NCBI GenBank assembly: GCA_013297575.1
Contig: JAAFHO010000172.1
Span: 1-9,247, forward strand
Length of the DNA stretch: 9,247 bases
Origin: Chitinophagales bacterium
Lineage (GTDB): Bacteria > Bacteroidota > Bacteroidia > Chitinophagales > Saprospiraceae
Direction: 5' to 3'
Under the pieces are notes generated by a model. That model saw only the letters and a list, made by a program, of their open reading frames with translations, made no database searches and was not told where the DNA came from. Position numbers and translations under genes: made by a program. Positions 7,147-9,247 of this stretch are shown piece after piece (positions within the stretch are counted from its first letter, which is position 1; each line of letters starts with the position of its first letter).

Positions 7147-7209
7147 TTTATTGCAGAAAAGGATAAAAATTGGCACTAAATGCAATAAAGCAGCAATAAA
7201 AGCAATGTA
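7147..7209. promoter_or_regulatory. Cluster of GCAATAAA-like octamers (possible operator array)
   Basis: Five related octamers lie within 63 bp of the divergent region. An inverted TTTATTGC is at 7147-7154, and direct copies are GCACTAAA (7173-7180), GCAATAAA (7182-7189), GCAATAAA (7193-7200) and GCAATGTA (7202-7209). The direct copies start 9, 11 and 9 nt apart, so copies 1/3 and 2/4 are each 20 nt apart, about two helical turns. This is the sort of layout bound cooperatively by a regulator. It sits between the ABC operon and secDF and could serve either gene. No binding protein is encoded nearby. Confidence 0.35.
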
Positions 7210-7255
7210 GTTAATAGAATGTATGAAACGGGAATGTCGCTATTTTGTTTAAAAG

Positions 7256-7286
7256 TAATACTATTATTTTTGAAATTTTAGTATTA
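7256..7286. repeat. 8-bp inverted repeat upstream of the secDF promoter
   Basis: TAATACTA (7256-7263) and TAGTATTA (7279-7286) are perfect reverse complements separated by 15 AT-rich nt. It lies about 50 bp upstream of the TATATTTG element. It may be an operator half-site pair, but AT-rich arms of this length arise easily by chance. Confidence 0.35.
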
Positions 7287-7311
7287 ATTTAGAAAATATT
7301 AAAAATTAGAC

Positions 7312-7341
7312 ACTCCGTATTGGGAGTAGTGCCTATATTTG
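7312..7341 (+). promoter_or_regulatory. Bacteroidota-type promoter for secDF with an overlapping dyad
   Basis: TATATTTG at 7334-7341 is a perfect TAnnTTTG -7 element, placing the transcription start near 7348 and leaving a leader of about 75 nt before the secDF ATG at 7424. No clear TTTG is found 19-23 nt upstream. Instead the dyad ACTCC (7312-7316) / GGAGT (7323-7327) occupies the spacer/-33 area and could be an activator or repressor site. The -7 element is convincing; the regulatory role of the dyad is inference. Confidence 0.6.
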
Positions 7342-7352
7342 CGCGCTTTTTT

Positions 7353-7393
7353 GGGCTTTGGCCGCTTTTTTGAATGTAAAAGCCCGTTTTTTT
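7353..7393 (+). terminator. Terminator-like hairpin in the secDF leader (candidate attenuator)
   Basis: GGGCTTT (7353-7359) pairs with AAAGCCC (7379-7385) across a 19-nt loop, and the 3' arm is followed by G and seven T residues (7387-7393). This is the form of an intrinsic terminator on the plus strand. It lies between the secDF promoter and its start codon, and no plus-strand gene ends here that would need it. A smaller competing hairpin, GGC-TTTG-GCC (7354-7363), shares the 5' arm and is itself followed by a T-run. Attenuation of secDF is the natural reading; the long loop makes the strength uncertain. Confidence 0.45.
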
Positions 7394-7423
7394 GTTTTAT
7401 TTGATTTTTATAGTAATAATTTT

Positions 7424-9247
7424 ATGCAGAGCAAAGGCATTATATCTTTTTTCGTAGTGTTATTGACACTAGCTTGTGTCTATACATACGCGACAATGTG
7501 GAAGACGAGTAGCATTGAAGGCGACGCGCGTGCGTCCGCTGGTGAATACGCTGCTAATGGTAAATCATGGGCAGACCGAAATGCGTTTTATCTCGACTCT
7601 ATGTCGCAAGTAAAAGTATTTGGAGTACCTTTTTTGAAAGAATTTACTTATTCTGAATTGAAAAAGAGCCAACTTGGTATGGGTCTTGACCTCAAGGGTG
7701 GTATGAGTATGGTATTGCAAGTTGATTTGAAAGACTTTGTGAAAAATCTTTCTGGTAATAGTACTGATCCGGGCTTAGCAGAAGCACTTAATGCAGCATC
7801 GGAGCGCCAAACTAAGCAGCAAGATGATTATATTACCTTGTTTGCACAGGCTTGGCAAGAGAAAGGTGGTGGTCGTCCATTGGCTTCTATTTTTGCTCGT
7901 CAAGATATTTTGAAATCAGAAAATATCAATACTGCTTCTCCTGATGGTGCTGTTATTGCTGCTATTCGGAAATTGGCTGATGGCACGGTAGAAGAAACTT
8001 ACAAGCGTTTGAAACAACGTATTGATAAATTAGGTGTAGTACAGCCTAATGTAAGCCTTGATGCACAACGCGACCTTATTTTGTTAGAATTGCCGGGTAT
8101 TGATAATCCTCAGCGTGCTCGCGATATGGTGGTGAAAAGTGCTAAATTGGAATTTTGGGAGACTTATCGTATCTCAGATCAAGGTATAGCACAAGGCTTA
8201 ATTGATGCTGATAAGCGTTTGGCTGCTATGCAAAAAGGTGGCGATGTGGTTGTCAAAAAAGACTCCATCATGGCTTATCCAGTAGGTACTGATGGCAAAC
8301 CAGACAGTACTAAAGCGCAAATTAAAGTACCTGCACCAGATACTAGTTCACAACAAGGCCCATTGTTGAAGGCATTACTGTTGAATGCTTCTCAGCAAGG
8401 TTTGCCACCAAGCCCAATCTTGGGTTACGCAGCTCGTGGAGACAGAGATAGCATCGTTAGTTGGCTTAATCGTCCGGAAATTCGCTCTGTTTTTCCTAAT
8501 GATATTGACTTTAAATGGGGAATCAAACCTATTGAGGATGATGGTACAGGCAGTACTGTTACAGGTAAGTATATGTTATACGCCATCAAAAAAAGCCGTG
8601 GATCTGATATTGCTCCATTGGACGGATCAGTTGTAACACGTGCAAGTGCTGAACCTGATCCTAAAGGCGAAATCGGTGTGAGTTTAACAATGAATTCTGA
8701 TGGTGCAAAAACTTGGGCTGGTTTGACAAAACGCGCTTTTGACGGTGGCCAACGCGAAGTAGCCATTGCACTGGATAATGAAATTGTGAGCGCACCAAGC
8801 GTACGTGGCGTTATTGATGGTGGTACATCTTCTATAACAGGTGGTTTCAATTTGGAAGAAGCACGTGACTTGTCTCGTATTCTCGAAGTTGGTAAATTAC
8901 CAGCGGGTACACGTATTGTACAAGAGAGCCAAGTAGGTCCTTCTTTGGGTCAAGAAAATATTAATAAGTCATTGTTTACCATGTTGTTATCCGTTGCATT
9001 ATTGTGCGGATTTATGGTATTGTATTACAACCGCGGTGGTATTATAAGTGTTGTGGCATTGTTAGCCAACTTGTTCTTTATGATTGGTGCATTATCTAAT
9101 ATGGGAACAGTATTGACCCTTCCTGGTATTGCTGGTATCGTATTGACGCTTGCAGCAGCCATTGATGCCAATGTTATCATTTACGAACGTATTCGTGAGG
9201 AATTACGAAGCGGGATGGGGATGTTACAAGCGATCAAAGTAGGTTTT
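7424..9247 (+). CDS. secDF: Protein translocase subunit SecDF (5' part, runs off window)
   Basis: The frame is open from ATG 7424 to the right edge, giving 608 residues without a stop. SecD/SecDF uses proton motive force in the inner membrane to help pull exported proteins through SecYEG. Visible parts are a first membrane helix (about 5-23, GIISFFVVLLTLACVYTYA) and the conserved LGMGLDLKGGM motif (85-94). A large periplasmic P1 region (about 95-490) follows, then the VQESQVGPSLG motif (499-509), membrane helices from about 517, and IDANVIIYERIREEL (580-594) with the functionally important Asp581. The N-terminus (MQSKGIISFF) resembles Bacteroidota SecDF, where SecD and SecF are normally fused in about 1000 residues, so SecF probably follows beyond the edge. 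The ATG follows an AT-rich leader without a Shine-Dalgarno site. The gene is divergent from the ABC operon and functionally unrelated apart from general export. Confidence 0.95.
   Translation, partial: MQSKGIISFFVVLLTLACVYTYATMWKTSSIEGDARASAGEYAANGKSWADRNAFYLDSMSQVKVFGVPFLKEFTYSELKKSQLGMGLDLKGGMSMVLQVDLKDFVKNLSGNSTDPGLAEALNAASERQTKQQDDYITLFAQAWQEKGGGRPLASIFARQDILKSENINTASPDGAVIAAIRKLADGTVEETYKRLKQRIDKLGVVQPNVSLDAQRDLILLELPGIDNPQRARDMVVKSAKLEFWETYRISDQGIAQGLIDADKRLAAMQKGGDVVVKKDSIMAYPVGTDGKPDSTKAQIKVPAPDTSSQQGPLLKALLLNASQQGLPPSPILGYAARGDRDSIVSWLNRPEIRSVFPNDIDFKWGIKPIEDDGTGSTVTGKYMLYAIKKSRGSDIAPLDGSVVTRASAEPDPKGEIGVSLTMNSDGAKTWAGLTKRAFDGGQREVAIALDNEIVSAPSVRGVIDGGTSSITGGFNLEEARDLSRILEVGKLPAGTRIVQESQVGPSLGQENINKSLFTMLLSVALLCGFMVLYYNRGGIISVVALLANLFFMIGALSNMGTVLTLPGIAGIVLTLAAAIDANVIIYERIREELRSGMGMLQAIKVGF

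Noticed and set aside
7219..7281. A 20-codon plus-strand frame encoding a hydrophobic peptide (MYETGMSLFCLK...), considered as a Sec-monitoring leader peptide for secDF
   Set aside because: It ends about 65 nt upstream of the predicted secDF transcription start, so it would not be in that mRNA. It has no ribosome-binding evidence, and AT-rich sequence readily gives short hydrophobic frames.

Overview
The window looks like an ordinary chromosomal segment of a Bacteroidota bacterium, most likely from the Saprospiria/Chitinophagia side of the phylum. Three things suggest this: the promoters read TAnnTTTG rather than TATAAT, start codons lack clear Shine-Dalgarno sites, and the gene families are typical (OmpA with thrombospondin type-3 repeats, SecDF with a Bacteroidota-style N-terminus). 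The lineage is inferred from family resemblance; no marker gene is present.

Layout from left to right. (1) The 3' part of an unrecognised plus-strand gene with one membrane segment ends at 484. (2) A bidirectional terminator at 554-590 separates it from the minus-strand genes. Beside it, at 610-797, lies a roughly 190-bp structured element bounded by 16-bp inverted repeats. (3) A minus-strand gene (810-2357) encodes an outer-membrane OmpA-type protein with seven calcium-binding TSP3 repeats and has its own good Bacteroidota promoter. (4) A tight minus-strand operon (7074 down to 2567, gaps of 2 and 3 nt) encodes an ABC exporter subunit, an HlyD-type periplasmic adaptor and a TolC-type outer-membrane channel. 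Together these are the three tiers of a type I secretion or efflux machine. (5) A divergent intergenic region of about 350 bp (7075-7423) holds repeated octamers, inverted repeats, a TATATTTG promoter and a terminator-like hairpin. (6) The plus-strand secDF gene starts at 7424 and runs off the right edge.

The most interesting feature is the ABC subunit. Its reading frame, membrane domain and overall nucleotide-binding-domain fold look intact, but the catalytic motifs are nearly all replaced. The Walker A Lys is Ile379, LSGGQ reads TPGNV (477-481), the Walker B Asp-Glu pair is Glu501-Lys502, the D-loop is GNLI (505-508) and the H-loop His is Thr532. It therefore appears to be a pseudo-ATPase maintained within an otherwise complete three-component export operon. 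Second in interest are the terminator-like hairpin in the secDF leader, which suggests attenuation, and the inverted-repeat-bounded element downstream of ompA.
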